From: Podospora pseudocomata
Lineage: Eukaryota; Ascomycota; Sordariomycetes; Sordariales; Podosporaceae
Direction: 5' to 3'
Length of the DNA: 64,000 nt
Assembly: GCF_035222375.1 (NCBI RefSeq)
Contig: NC_085890.1
Location: forward strand, 1,488,001 to 1,552,000
The position numbers were made by a program, and so were the translations under genes. This document shows positions 24,701 through 36,257 of the stretch, piece by piece (positions within the stretch are counted from its first letter, which is position 1; every line of letters begins with the position of its first letter). Under the pieces are notes generated by a model. It worked only from the letters and a program-made list of their open reading frames with translations, made no database searches and was not told where the DNA came from.

Positions 24701-26996
24701 GGGAAAAGACATTATTCTGTTCCCTTGTGGTGATACACTACCCACTTCCAGACGCATTCTCCCGTCAAGAAGGCGTAGCCGAGGGGAAGGGTGTAAAGGA
24801 AAGGGAAGCTGCTGCATAGAAAGCACTTCAGGCAATATAATTTGCTGCCAAAAACAAAAACAAGCCTTTTTTTTTCACCCAGGGCCTAACCGACCCGTTT
24901 AGGGGCATCGTGTACAGCTATTCCTCCCCACGGGGGGATGAGCGATGTGACGATCTTTTTGGGCTTCCACTCTGCCGTGAGGTACCGAGGATGTCACTTT
25001 CTCGGTGGGCGACAAGGGTAAGGGGGAAGGAGCTAGACGATTGCCATCTTGAACTATACCGCAGTAGTATATCTCCGTTTTCAGGGCAGGCATGTATGTG
25101 TACTGGGGGATGATGTTGATTTGGGCAAGCTGTGAACAGCTAGGATCTCAAAGTCCTTACGTTAGGAAATTCATGGTGGACCTGGAATGGGACACGAGAG
25201 GTTACTTTCGCCTTTTTTACCCTCTTTCCAATCGCCCATACATGTATGTATGTATCTTCCGGGGTGGTAATGAGGCAGGACCCTGAAAATTCCGGAAAGT
25301 GAAGGCAGGTAGGTGGAAGAAAGAACTTTGTTAATTTCAAGAACCGACCAACCCGGCCGAGACAGGTATCCGGGTTCGGGCTCGGAGTTTGTGCCTGGTC
25401 CTGCCGGCTGGGTGCTTACCATGGGATCCGGCCGGGGGGTTGGGTTAAAATAATAGGGCTGTAACGTTTATCTAGCATTCAGTTGTGTAGTATACTTGTG
25501 GTGGTGATACTTGGAAGAAAGATACCATGTAGCGTTCTTTGCTTTGCTTCATTCCGAGGAAGTTGTCATGCGGTATTGAGGGTCTGACTGTTTACCTACT
25601 TACGTTCTCACCAAAACAGTACTCGAGCTCCTTCAATGCATCAATGCGTCGCCAGTGACTGCCGCTTCTAGGTACTTGAGCACCAAGTTAGGTATGCCAA
25701 AAGATATAAGCTGTCTACCTATTCAAGTTTATCCGACGCCGACTGCTTCCCTCCCTCATGGCCGAAAGGGTCTGGTGTTTGTCAGTGATTGGCTAAATAA
25801 ACCTACCTTACCGTTATTATATGCATACATACTACTTCCTCCTCCAAATCAAACAATATCTGGACAAGGGCAACGTGCAGGTGCTCTCCAAAAGGTCCGC
25901 AGCCTAGTTTTTTAATTCGTCTTTGTTTTCTTAAACTGGCAAATGGCAAAGCCCACTTAGGGGGCTACTTTCTCCGTCTTTGCATAATCTGCCTCTTCGG
26001 ATTTGGTCGGTCGGTAGGTACATTTAGAGAAACTGTCCCAAACTCCCGGTTTGAAGACAGGTAGGTAAGAAGCGAGCGAAATGTGCATCTCGCAAAATGT
26101 GCGTCTCTCGGTATTTTTAACCCTCTCGATATTAATTGCCTTTCTTTTCCTCCTCACACCCTTGCACCTGTCTCCCTCGGTTTTGGACTTCTCACAACCT
26201 TACCTAGGTCTGCCCCTTTCCCCGCCAAAAAAAATGGTGCTGCGGACAGACGGAGTCACCATCATCAATGGTTCGGCCCTTCGGGCGTGAAACTCGGTGG
26301 CTTTTGGTACTAGGCATCCAAACAAGAAACCAAATCGTCAAACTGGCAAACTCATATCCAAAAACTGCTGACCCCAGTTCCGTCCCATCAATGGCGCGGG
26401 TATGAAATCCGTGCCCTCTGCATATCTCGCCCCGAAATGTAGCAACTGCAAATTAGCAGTGGCTAATATAACCCCAGGATCGGGTGCTTCCCCCAGACTT
26501 TCACCTATCACAGTCGCACTTGATATCACACTTAACCCCTACTTACTACCAACGTCGAATACAACCTCCCTACCTTACCCAATGGCAGAAAATAACCGCA
26601 GTTTGCTATTCTTCCACTAAGGCAGCAGCACACCTGTCAAGTAGGTACCTTTCTAGGTAATGTTTGAATCGAATTTGGTATATTTCTGACCTCTCACCCA
26701 ACCTACGATCACCCTCCGAAACCACCAAACCAAACCAAACCAAAAAAAAAACCCTCCAGATGAATGCATAAATCCTTCCCATCACAACCCTATCCCAACC
26801 AACCTCTCAAAAAACAAAAAGATGAAAAAAAATGATGTCTCAAATCCCACACCAATGCACCTCCCTTCCCCCGAAAATCCTCGCCCAATGCAAGAAATAT
26901 AAAGGAAAAAAAAAAACAAACAATGGATTAATGCCAAAAAACCACAGTAAATGTAAAATGTTTAAACAAAGAAAAGAAAGGGGGGGTATCACTCAA
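21747..26996. other. 5.2 kb gap without a recognisable gene
   Basis: The first 300 bases hold the lactonase promoter; a TATAA-like word lies at 21982-21987 on the plus strand. The rest shows no coding pattern. An (AGAC)n run is at 24165-24186, and GTAGGTA-type words occur at about 25307, 26013, 26059 and 26641. Near the right end, A-rich and C-rich stretches (26730-26990) are the presumed 3' untranslated region of the Lst4-like gene. Confidence 0.5.
24165..24186. repeat. (CAGA)n tetranucleotide repeat
   Basis: Five tandem CAGA units in non-coding DNA, the same unit as at 15053-15073. Confidence 0.9.
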
Positions 26997-29900
26997 TCAA
27001 ACCCAATCCACATTCCACCTCCCATCACCACCACCCTCCACCAAATCCAACCAACTCCTCACCGCCTCCCTCAAAATACTCTCCTTATCCTTATCCATAC
27101 TCTCTCTCCCACCACCACTACCCTCCTGCTGCTGCTGTTGCTCCTGCTTCCTATCCTCAATCACATCCAGTATTATCTCCTCCAACGCCCCCAAAAGCAC
27201 AGTCTTGCACCTCGACCGCGGAACCTCCGGCGCCATCCCCCCTCCCCCGCCGTGGTGGTGATGGGTAGCATGAGCCGAGCGAGCATCCCCCTGCGTCGAA
27301 GTGCTATTGCTTCTCTCCCTGCGTTTGCTCGTCGACCGGGAGGAACACGACGAACTAGCTTTGCTCATCATGTCTGCCCCCCCCGCAGCCATGACCTTCT
27401 CGACCGCTTCGACGAGCGTCTCGTCAAGGCTGACGATGAGTTCCTCGATGAACTCGTCTTGTACCTGCCCCCCATCGGCAGCAGCCGGGGTTGTCCAGGC
27501 AGCAGCAGCAGGCGTAAGAGGAGTCATCGCCGCCGCCTGAGGGGATGGCGTCCTGCCGCTCAAAGACCCGTCTGTGTAGCCGGGCTTGACCAGGCGGCGG
27601 TAGTGGATGCGGGTGATGGTAAACGTAGTCGTGTCGGCCACGATGGCGGAGCTGATGTTGACCCATCTCTCTGCGTCCCCGTCGGCCGAGAAGGCGTCGG
27701 GCAACACTTGCGGGGTGGGCTCGGCTCGCATCGAGGCCTTGACTTGCTTGATCAAGTCGTTCTGCGCTGGTACGGCCTGCAGGACAAAGTCCGGGTGGTA
27801 TTGCTGTAGCCAGCCGGCGACGTTCAGGGGGACATCTCCGTCGGCAGAGAAACGGCAGGACTGTTCAAAAGTGTCCAGGCCAGACCCGAAGCCCGCGGCT
27901 GACAGGTAGCCACTGCTGGAGGGGGAGCTCACTGCACTCTCAAATGATGTCAAGAAATCAGGCAGCGGTATGTCAACGTCAATCACGCCATCATGGATGT
28001 TGATGGAGGTCTTGACTGGCGATTCAAACGCCCCTGACGGATCCGGGGTCCTCTGCAGTTTCGGAGGTGGATTTGACTGATCAGAGAGCCCGAGTGTGTC
28101 TGCTGATGCCCGCCCCGGAGAAGCAGCATCTCCACAACCACTCACTGGAGACGACACCTGAGCGTCAACAACTGGTTTCGTTCCCGAACCCTTTCCAGAC
28201 TCTGTGAAGACCATGGTTAATGCGGCGCCAGAGGGCCGCCGCGCATTAATCGGAGACCGGGGGACCCCATTTTGCTCTTCAGCGAAATCCGGAGTCCTGG
28301 CAGTAGAATCTCGTCGACGCGTGGGCCAAAAACCGCTGATAACGCTCCATCGAGAGCTTTCACGACGCTCGTTGGCACCTGTACCATCGTCCCTGGTGAG
28401 GCGCTTCAGGTCATTGGCGGCGACGCTATTGCTGCTTCCCGGCCGGCCTGGTGAAAAGAGATCAGCTGCCTGGCCTGTGGCAAAGTGCGGTACGCTGGTC
28501 TCGGCTGTGATGGTTGCAGTTGTGGCGGCACTGCTTTTGCGTGTGTTGTGGTCAGCGCCCCTGATCGGGAGATGAGCTGTCCGCATTGACGTCGCATCTG
28601 AAGCCCGCCGCTCGTGTCGCCCCTCCATGCTCAGATGGGCCAAGGGAGGCGGGACCCCAGTTCCACGAGCATGCTGTGACTGTAAACTGAGATTGCGCGA
28701 ATGCGAGGGCACTCTCGACCCTGTTCGTCGATTGATTCTGCGCCGTAAGGATTCTTCTTTCAGTATCGGAACTACAAAGGAGGGAGGGGACTGGGAGAGC
28801 GTGCCAAAGGACGTCGAAGTGCTTGGCCGGTGCGCTCTGATGGTGGGTATCTGTTGCGATGCAGGCAGGAAGGCAGCCAGCAGGAAAATCAAACGACGAG
28901 CCGCAATCTTGTTGTCGCTCACAATGATGGTACGGGCGGGTACCATATTGTCCTCGTCCGCTTTTGCCTGTTTCTGCAAGAAATACCTCCGACGGTATTC
29001 GTGAGGACTGAGGGCCTGGAGCCAGTCGGTGTGTGTAGCCAGGAAGCTGGTCAGCAATGTGTAGATGAAGAAGCCCTGCTCCTTTCCACCAGCCCATTTG
29101 GCCACACTGCGGGTTTCATCTCGCCATATCGGCCATCGATTCTGCCCAGTTGTCACACGGGAGGCCCGAATGCCTGCCACAATTCTGGTCTTGGCAGCGT
29201 TTACTTCTTCTTTGATGTGACGATTTTCAAGCAAACAATTGGGTAGCAAGGTAATCGGCTTCGCATTCGTTTTTGGGGGTTTGACCGGAGCACCGTCTTC
29301 GCTGCGGCGTCCAGACATGGGCATCGCTCGTGCCATGTGCTGAAGACTCGGCAGCGGATCGGGAGAGGTCAAATCTGCCTGTCTGAGCATCTGGAAAATA
29401 ACACTCGCTGCTTTTGACTGCAAATGGGTTAATGTCCGCATTATGATATCCCAGTGTTGCGTGATGCTGTCGATCTGATCTTCCATATCACTGCTGAAAC
29501 TGGTCTCAAAGGAGTCCACCGCGTGGCCAGGTTGATTCCCGACCAGAGTCCATCCTGAGCGCCGGGCCGAGCTGAATGATGATGGGAATGAGTCCTGCTC
29601 CGTATACGAGTTGGAGCCTCTGAAGGCAGGTCTAGCTGACGGCGTTGTGGTTGACTGAGGAGGCGGGGGAAGACTGATTATCAGAGCAACAGCATACATT
29701 GGCGTTCGTTTCTGCTTGGGTTGGAACTTCTTTTTCTTCACCTTGTTGTCGTCCGAGGTTGGAGGGAAGGGATAGCTAGTGCTCTCTTCGGCACCGGCCG
29801 GTGTAAGTTTTTCGTCCAAGGGCAGGTTTACCGGAAACAGCCTCGTGATCAGCACTTTCTTGCGCTCATATCCCCGGCTTGCAACACCTGGAGTGGGCGG

Positions 29901-30698
29901 GGTCGTCATTGGTGGTGGGTTTTCCGAAGAGAATGACTGCGATAGTCTGCTCGCCCTCATGCTAGATCTGCCCATGGAACTTCGACCATCTGAGAACATG
30001 GAACCATTGTCCAGCGGCCGGGCCTCGGATGGTACAACGTGGACTTTTGTCGATGTTCCTTTATAGGCCATGAGCTCCGAGTTACCAAAGATACAGCTGG
30101 AAAACGTGGCCAATTCCTCCCGATACTCGCGCCATGCGCGCTGAGACTCGCTTTCCACATAACCCTGAGTCCGGCTGTGAACTGACGGTCTCCGATCAAA
30201 AGCACCCTGCCTGGTCTTGGGGCTTCCCTGCTGGATGATGATGGGACGGCCAGCAGTCGTGATCGGAGGCTTTCGGGGCGATGCCGGATTTCGTCTCTCC
30301 TGCACCGAATAAGAGCCGGCCGTGGCCGACGGGCGATCCGCATATCCGGCTGGGACGGCCGGAGGGGCCTGACTGTCATACAACAGAGAAGCCGCAACCG
30401 AACTCAGGGCATCTTGCATGATGATAATGCGCACATCCTGCACGCCGAGGTCGATATCGGCATCATAATCGAACGCGTTCGTGGAGGAGCTGGTGAGTGG
30501 CGAAGAGCCGCTGGATAAGGGGTAGAGCTGGTTGGCGTGATGTTCAAACAAATCTTGCGGATTGGGAAAGAGCAGGTTTCGCGTGTGGATGTCTTCCTGT
30601 ACCGATTCGAGTGAGAATGGCTTATGGGAAGACGCCTGAGCCGAGGGTACGGCCCCTGTCCCGGCCGCCGCACCGAGGTTGAAGAGTTTCCCGAGCAT
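26997..30698 (-). CDS. Folliculin-interacting protein (FNIP/Lst4-like), TORC1 pathway
   Basis: One uninterrupted minus-strand exon of 1233 residues. The start is the ATG at 30698 (MLGKLFNLG); the frame also extends 12 bases upstream to a TTG, which is not a credible start. Residues about 85-110 carry DLGVQDVRIIIMQDA, the beginning of the FNIP N-terminal longin domain. Later segments (AVALIISLPPPP, HWDIIMRTLTHLQ, the ENRHIKEEVNAAKTRIV region and the C-terminal SWLDLVE helix) fit the middle DENN-like and C-terminal parts. In yeast, Lst4 pairs with Lst7 (folliculin) on the vacuole and acts as a GTPase-activating complex for the Rag protein Gtr2, linking amino-acid supply to TORC1. Long Ser/Pro/Arg-rich spacers separate the conserved parts, so domain ends are not sharp. 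The last 250 bases are G-rich on the coding strand with a CAG/CAA run coding polyglutamine. Assignment to FNIP/Lst4 rests on the N-terminal block and overall architecture. Confidence 0.8.
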   Translation of the reverse strand: MLGKLFNLGAAAGTGAVPSAQASSHKPFSLESVQEDIHTRNLLFPNPQDLFEHHANQLYPLSSGSSPLTSSSTNAFDYDADIDLGVQDVRIIIMQDALSSVAASLLYDSQAPPAVPAGYADRPSATAGSYSVQERRNPASPRKPPITTAGRPIIIQQGSPKTRQGAFDRRPSVHSRTQGYVESESQRAWREYREELATFSSCIFGNSELMAYKGTSTKVHVVPSEARPLDNGSMFSDGRSSMGRSSMRASRLSQSFSSENPPPMTTPPTPGVASRGYERKKVLITRLFPVNLPLDEKLTPAGAEESTSYPFPPTSDDNKVKKKKFQPKQKRTPMYAVALIISLPPPPQSTTTPSARPAFRGSNSYTEQDSFPSSFSSARRSGWTLVGNQPGHAVDSFETSFSSDMEDQIDSITQHWDIIMRTLTHLQSKAASVIFQMLRQADLTSPDPLPSLQHMARAMPMSGRRSEDGAPVKPPKTNAKPITLLPNCLLENRHIKEEVNAAKTRIVAGIRASRVTTGQNRWPIWRDETRSVAKWAGGKEQGFFIYTLLTSFLATHTDWLQALSPHEYRRRYFLQKQAKADEDNMVPARTIIVSDNKIAARRLIFLLAAFLPASQQIPTIRAHRPSTSTSFGTLSQSPPSFVVPILKEESLRRRINRRTGSRVPSHSRNLSLQSQHARGTGVPPPLAHLSMEGRHERRASDATSMRTAHLPIRGADHNTRKSSAATTATITAETSVPHFATGQAADLFSPGRPGSSNSVAANDLKRLTRDDGTGANERRESSRWSVISGFWPTRRRDSTARTPDFAEEQNGVPRSPINARRPSGAALTMVFTESGKGSGTKPVVDAQVSSPVSGCGDAASPGRASADTLGLSDQSNPPPKLQRTPDPSGAFESPVKTSINIHDGVIDVDIPLPDFLTSFESAVSSPSSSGYLSAAGFGSGLDTFEQSCRFSADGDVPLNVAGWLQQYHPDFVLQAVPAQNDLIKQVKASMRAEPTPQVLPDAFSADGDAERWVNISSAIVADTTTFTITRIHYRRLVKPGYTDGSLSGRTPSPQAAAMTPLTPAAAAWTTPAAADGGQVQDEFIEELIVSLDETLVEAVEKVMAAGGADMMSKASSSCSSRSTSKRRERSNSTSTQGDARSAHATHHHHGGGGGMAPEVPRSRCKTVLLGALEEIILDVIEDRKQEQQQQQEGSGGGRESMDKDKESILREAVRSWLDLVEGGGDGRWNVDWV

Positions 30699-30720
30699 CT
30701 TTACCGACAACTGAGAAATC

Positions 30721-30722
<2 letters not shown>

Positions 30723-30768
<46 letters not shown>
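30723..30768. repeat. (AG)n microsatellite just upstream of the Lst4-like start
   Basis: About 23 AG units on the plus strand, i.e. a (CT)n tract ending about 25 bases before the ATG at 30698 in transcript sense. A TTTCTCAG word lies between tract and ATG, so the tract could be the pyrimidine tract of a 5' untranslated intron or part of a CT-rich promoter. Confidence 0.95.
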
Positions 30769-30770
<2 letters not shown>

Positions 30771-33700
30771 GTATACCAGACAAGTCGCGAGACTGTCTCT
30801 ATTGGTATATCAAACGGCGCCCGACCACCGAACTAGCATCCTCACTGGCGGCAGCTGAGGCATCGATATGGAAGGACTGCTGACGTGGTCGAATATGTTA
30901 TGAGAGTGAGCGTTCCTGGAGCCTCGATAGGAGTTGGATCTGGTATCGCCTAACCAGAGGTGAGATGGATTTCAAAGGAGGGACGAGAGGGCAAAGACCA
31001 AGACGTGGACGAGGACGAAGCCAGGGCGGCGCATGAGTGCGTTGTGCTCTTGGTGGTTATCTGGCTCCTGACCAAGCAGGACGGACGTGTTATGAAATAA
31101 GACAGGAGTGGCTGACCAGCCAGATGCAGGCGCTTGGACAAGCGCTATGCTGTGTTGAGAGTGAGAAGTTGGTGTGAGAGAGAGCACTTGTCGGCTGGTC
31201 AGGTCGGGTATCAAATCAGGTCCGGAAACGGCTTATTGCGCCCGGAGAGACAGGAAACACGAGAGCCCCGCGTTTGCTGGAGCGACAGCGGATGGCGGGC
31301 TAGATACCAAAAATCGGCTACCCGTACTCCGTAGTGTTCTTCCGAATGGTTAGCACCAGATCAGCGCCAGGTATGGTTTTTGTCTGGCTGTGGAGTTGGG
31401 TAGACCCGAGCAGGCCGGACCTGGCGATGCCAGGGTTCGAGGTAGAGATAGGAGGGGAGGGCGGGTGGGGGGGCGGCCAGGGAATGAGAGGGAACGAGAG
31501 AGCACGAGAGCTCGAGCGAGGGCCGAGGGGGCGGTCCAAGATAATGCACAAGGAAACCAATGCAGAGAAGGATAAAGAAGGGCGGCTCTGGTAGGATATA
31601 CAACTCATCAGGTCAATTGTACTCTCGGCAGCCAACACTCAATTGCTCTGCCTTCTCTCTCTTCCCATGGAATGGCGGTGACGGCGAGAGCGGCGGTTGG
31701 ATGGACGTCGTTGCGTTGTTGCAGGGCAGCACTGCGCACCCACAGCGCACCTTACCTCGTACCGCGCGAACAGGAGCTGGTGGGGCACTCTCTCACTGAA
31801 GGTGGGGCCTGCCTTGATGGGCTAGACACCATGGTAAAAGTAACGTATCTTTTTCCATCACTCCCGTCCACCACTTGAACCAAAAATAATTACCACTACC
31901 CATCACTTATGGCTCTCACTTGCATCTTGCAGTTGTGTGTGCACGACACTCGCATGTGTAGCTACTGGTAGATTACCGACATAAATACAATGCCTCAACA
32001 ACCCAGCCAAGGCCCAAATCCGGGGTACCAGGGCCAGACTGCTGCCACGCTTCAGCAGTCCCCTCAGCAATCCCCTCAGCATCTCAGTTGAGGGTCCACC
32101 AGCCTGCCGGCAGTTTCACTTCAGAAAGCATCTCCAAAGACAATCAAGCCATCCACATGACGTCCAACAAGCAACATGTCGACCACAGTTCTACAACTGC
32201 CCGCCGCCTGACCTGAGTGCCACTTCACCTCGCCGTCCTTCTCCCGCCTCCACCGGATAGCGACTCGTGTCTCCCCGAGCTTGCGGCCCAATGATTCGAA
32301 ATCACCAATACCTCTCGCTCTGAAGCAATCGGCGTGTTGCAGGGGTCCTGGTGCTCCTGGGGAAGCATCCGACAGTCTGGCTCCCAATTGTTGAAGGCGT
32401 TGGGCTGACGGGCTCACCGCCAGAATGATGCTCATCATCTTTCCCGTCGTCCCTTTTCCGGCAGTCGATCAACATCTGCGCGGAATGAAAGAAGCCGGCT
32501 CGTGCCCGTTGACGCGTAAGACATCACAGCCGATGATGTCGGTGCAACATCAGCCATCATCAGCAAAAGGCACCGTCCTCGCCAGCAATGACATTATAAT
32601 ATTGCCCCATTAGGCTGTTCGTAGTCGGCCCGCACCAACCATCCACCCGACGACTCTTCCTCCTGGTGTGCGAGGCTCGGGCCTCTCCGGCCTGGGTTCA
32701 GTCTCACCCAACCCCCTGTGATATCAGCCGGTGCCGCTTCTCTACATCGGTCACACAAGACTAGTTGGTGTTCGCAACGGCAACAAAAGCAGAAGACGTT
32801 TCCCGAACTCTGCCCAGTCCAACTTCCGACTGTATCCATCCATCCAGCAATATCTGACCCTCGACGACACCCTCTTTAAACAGGCCCGCTTCACACCTGC
32901 ATCGCTAACGTACACAAGCTCGGTTTGCGTAAACTGCGCGGCCCTTGTACACTGCAAATCCAATTGGCACACGACAAATAACATGGCGAGCGCGCAGCTC
33001 AAAATGCCCCAATGAGGAAACCCAAGGATGCAACAGGGTCAGGCTAGGCTGTCCTGTTTGATTCCCTCACAAGCAGCGTAAGCCTTCTTTCTACCTATGA
33101 TCTGTCTCTTTTTCTCTTCCGGAGATAACAATGCCGTCTTTACCGGCACCTTAGCATCAGGCGGTTAGCCGTGTAGTATTCCCCAATTTCCTGTTGTTAC
33201 ATTGCTGGAAGTGAAGCATTCTTGGTTTATGGGGTTTCAAGAGATCCCGCAGGCCCTTGTCACGATTTATCAGCTCCCGGTCATTTCTCTCACCCACATG
33301 TGCTGTATCACCACTCGTCGTCCCTAAGAACTGGGAAAAGTGCCGTTTTCGTACGTACATACGAGGCCATATCTACCTGCTCTTGCACCACCTCCCAAGC
33401 TTCTTTTGCATTTCCAAGACCTGGGTTCTTGGAAACAAGAAAAGATCTGATAGGCTTTGTGCCTTAACAACCCCTCTCTAGCCATCCATGTTCGTTGTCC
33501 ATCATTCCCCACCCCCACGTTTCCTCCTCACAACCCCCCATCCCGCCCGCCACTACCCACGTCAAGGCCCAGACCATAGCTTCGGGTATGGGTTTGGGCC
33601 AGCACAATGAAACCAAGCGAGAGCGAAGAAGGGTCCCATTGATCTGTCACAAAAATAACCAAGAAGGCAGACATGTGTTTCCTTTTCAGCAGCCATCCAC

Positions 33701-33931
33701 CCATCCCACTTCTTTTCGTGTGTGACCCCCTCTCCCTTCCCGCTCCTCCCTTTCCCTTTTTTTTGGGGGGGGGGGGGAGAGACCCCACACCGATCATCGG
33801 ACTATGTAACCTCTTTGCTTGGGGTTCAAGATGGGGCTCTGCCCGAGGGTATTGTAGTAGCTGCAGGTGCTGAGGGGGAGGGGAGGGGAGGAGTGGCAAC
33901 GGGTCATCTCTTTTCCCCTCATCTCGAGCTC

Positions 33932-33935
<4 letters not shown>

Positions 33936-33964
<29 letters not shown>
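33936..33964. repeat. (GA)n microsatellite
   Basis: About 14 GA units in non-coding sequence. Confidence 0.95.
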
Positions 33965-34428
33965 CGCCGAGGATTACCACTCGCTCGCTCGAGGCATCAA
34001 TCATCAGGCGAGATTGATCGTGATGAGGGGTTGCATGATGTTTTTGATGAGCCTCAAGGGTAAGTGATGGCCGTTTTGAATTGTTGGTTTGTAGCCGCGA
34101 GAGCCGCCGTTGGGAAAAAAAGAAAATAGATATTGCGTAGCCGACTACCTTGCATACATGATACATATGTAGACACGTGCATACATGCCCCATCGGGTCC
34201 AAACTGCTTTTTGATAGGGGGCATAGGGGTTTACCCTGAGCTGCAGAGGCGCGCGGGGGGAGCAATTACCGCGGCTATGATATCAATCAAAACCGTTGAG
34301 AGACGAGCGTACATGTTGGACATTTCTTCACAACAGCCATGCACAAAACATACTCAGCATCATCAAGCCTGCCTTGTCCTGTGTCAATAAGGTTTGAACC
34401 TCAAACTGGCTTCAAACCCGAGGGAGGC

Positions 34429-34453
34429 AAAAAAAAAAAAAAAAAAAAAAAAA
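34429..34453. repeat. Poly(A) tract, 25 bases
   Basis: An uninterrupted run of 25 A on the plus strand. I see no coding sequence or target-site duplication beside it that would make it a retroposed tail. Confidence 0.9.
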
Positions 34454-35335
34454 CAAGACGTCGACGACCGACCTGAGTCAGCCTACCTCGGACTTCCGAG
34501 TAAGGGAACTTTCATGTTGTAAAACGAGCACTGCCATTTTCTTGCCCCCTCAGAGATTGTGTCACCTACGATCCAAAACACAACTGCTGGGGATATAATC
34601 CCTGGTTGTTGGTCTTTCGTAAACCGGGGACACAAAGAGGCCGATGGCGGGCCGAAAAGAGAGGGTCCCAAGGAAAAGTCCAAGACTTTATTGGACTTGA
34701 GCCCTTTCAATAAGTTATATACTGTCCCCCCAGAAACCATCACCTTGAATTCACAACGAAGAGGGGCAGATGGATGTACAGAGGGGCAAAATGATCTTCC
34801 AGCTCTGAACGAAGAAAAATAAAAATGAAGCGAATACCCCCCCCCCGGAAAGTTCTAGCATGTAAGGCGCTTAACTCGCGGTCGAGTTTCACAAATCAAC
34901 AATGAAAGGGCTCACTTGTTCCGGTTTCTGACCGTTTGTCTGAGGCCAACGAATAAAATATATGCCGCCGTTATGGTCGATACTGAGTCAACAAGCAAGT
35001 TACTTTAGAGATTTGTTAACCCCAGGTAAAAAGGCAGGTACAAAAGCATAGCAATAAAAAAAACACAATACCCTCCTCTATCTCTATTGCTCTCCTTCTG
35101 CCATTCACAATCAATGAGTACAGGAAATAGATCAGCGAATCTAACAATACAACACAATGCAAAACCACCGCTTCTTCCCACCCTCTGTTGACTTTACTCC
35201 TCAAGTCCAAAAACCTGAGATAAAACACGCAAGCCACCAGCATGTAGCCTCCTGAGAAAACATATGGGCCCGGCCAGGTTTACCTGTATCCCATCTATCC
35301 ATCTTTCTCTCTAAATAACCCCTGTACTCCCCCTA

Positions 35336-36226
35336 TCACTCATGCCCCCCATCACTCGAGACCGACATTGAGCAGCAAGCCAACTTCTCACACATGCCGC
35401 CCCCACAAGAAATCTGACATCCCGTTGGTAAAAGCGGTGCCCTAACCAGCTCTGGCTGGAGTGTGACCGAGTGTATACCATAGGCATGAAGACATTCACT
35501 AATCGTCTTTGCCCTGTCCATAAACTTGGCCATATCCGGGTCAGAAACGACAACGTGTGCTGAGGCGATGGATTTCTCTTCGTTAAGTCTCCAGACGTGG
35601 AGCTCGTGGACAGCGAGAACGCCGGGAATCTATGCAGCGTGTTAGTGCGCACCCGTCTTCTTTTCAGGTGGCAAGGTGTCTTGCCTTCATAATATCGTGC
35701 TTGATATCCACGAGAATGACCCCAGCAGGTGCACTTTGTAAAAGGATGGTGCCGGACTCCCTCAAAATTGGAATTGCTGTGCAGAAGATGAGAGCTGCGA
35801 TGCCCAAGCTGATGGCTGGATCGGCGTAGTATTTAGGGTCGAATTCATTCGTCGTGTCGGGGCGAACATATTGTATGATGGCTGCCGCAATCATGACCCC
35901 CAGATTCCCAGCAATATCCCCTAAGACGTGGAACTTGGCGGCGAGCATGTTGAGATCTCCTAATGGCGCCTTGCCGATGTGTACAATGTGCCGATGTTCG
36001 GAGTGGGAATCGGTAGCAGCTATTGGCGATGTCGTCCCGTCGGCCTCAATATCGACACATGATGCTTTCGGTGATGGTAAGTTGAGAACTGTTGCACTGC
36101 TGGTAGTGGTGCCTGCATTCTTTAGGAGTTCGGCATCGCCGCCCTTCTTACAGGGTGAAGTAAGTTCATGTCTGTGGTGATGATCGCCCCGAGGGACTTC
36201 ATCGGTTTGTTTGCTGTGTTCATGTT

Positions 36227-36257
<31 letters not shown>

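Larger units (their letters stand above)
30699..35335. other. 4.6 kb gap without a confident gene
   Basis: This is the promoter side of the Lst4-like gene and the 3' side of the zinc transporter. The only protein-like item is a 33-codon Gln/Pro-rich ORF at 31990-32091 (plus). Simple repeats are (AG)n at 30723-30768, a G tract at about 33765-33778, (GA)n at 33936-33964 and A25 at 34429-34453. A C tract lies at about 34838-34846. No RNA gene recognised. Confidence 0.5.

Noticed and set aside
26832-27809. 325-codon plus ORF opposite the Lst4-like gene
   Set aside because: Antisense shadow; Pro/Leu/Arg-rich from the G-rich 3' end of the real gene, and its start lies in the 3' untranslated region.
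32121-32438. 105-codon minus ORF
   Set aside because: No recognisable domain; lies in a gap where all frames are briefly open.
34429-34453. Poly(A) tract as a retroposed gene tail
   Set aside because: No coding sequence or direct repeats beside it; simple-repeat slippage is enough.
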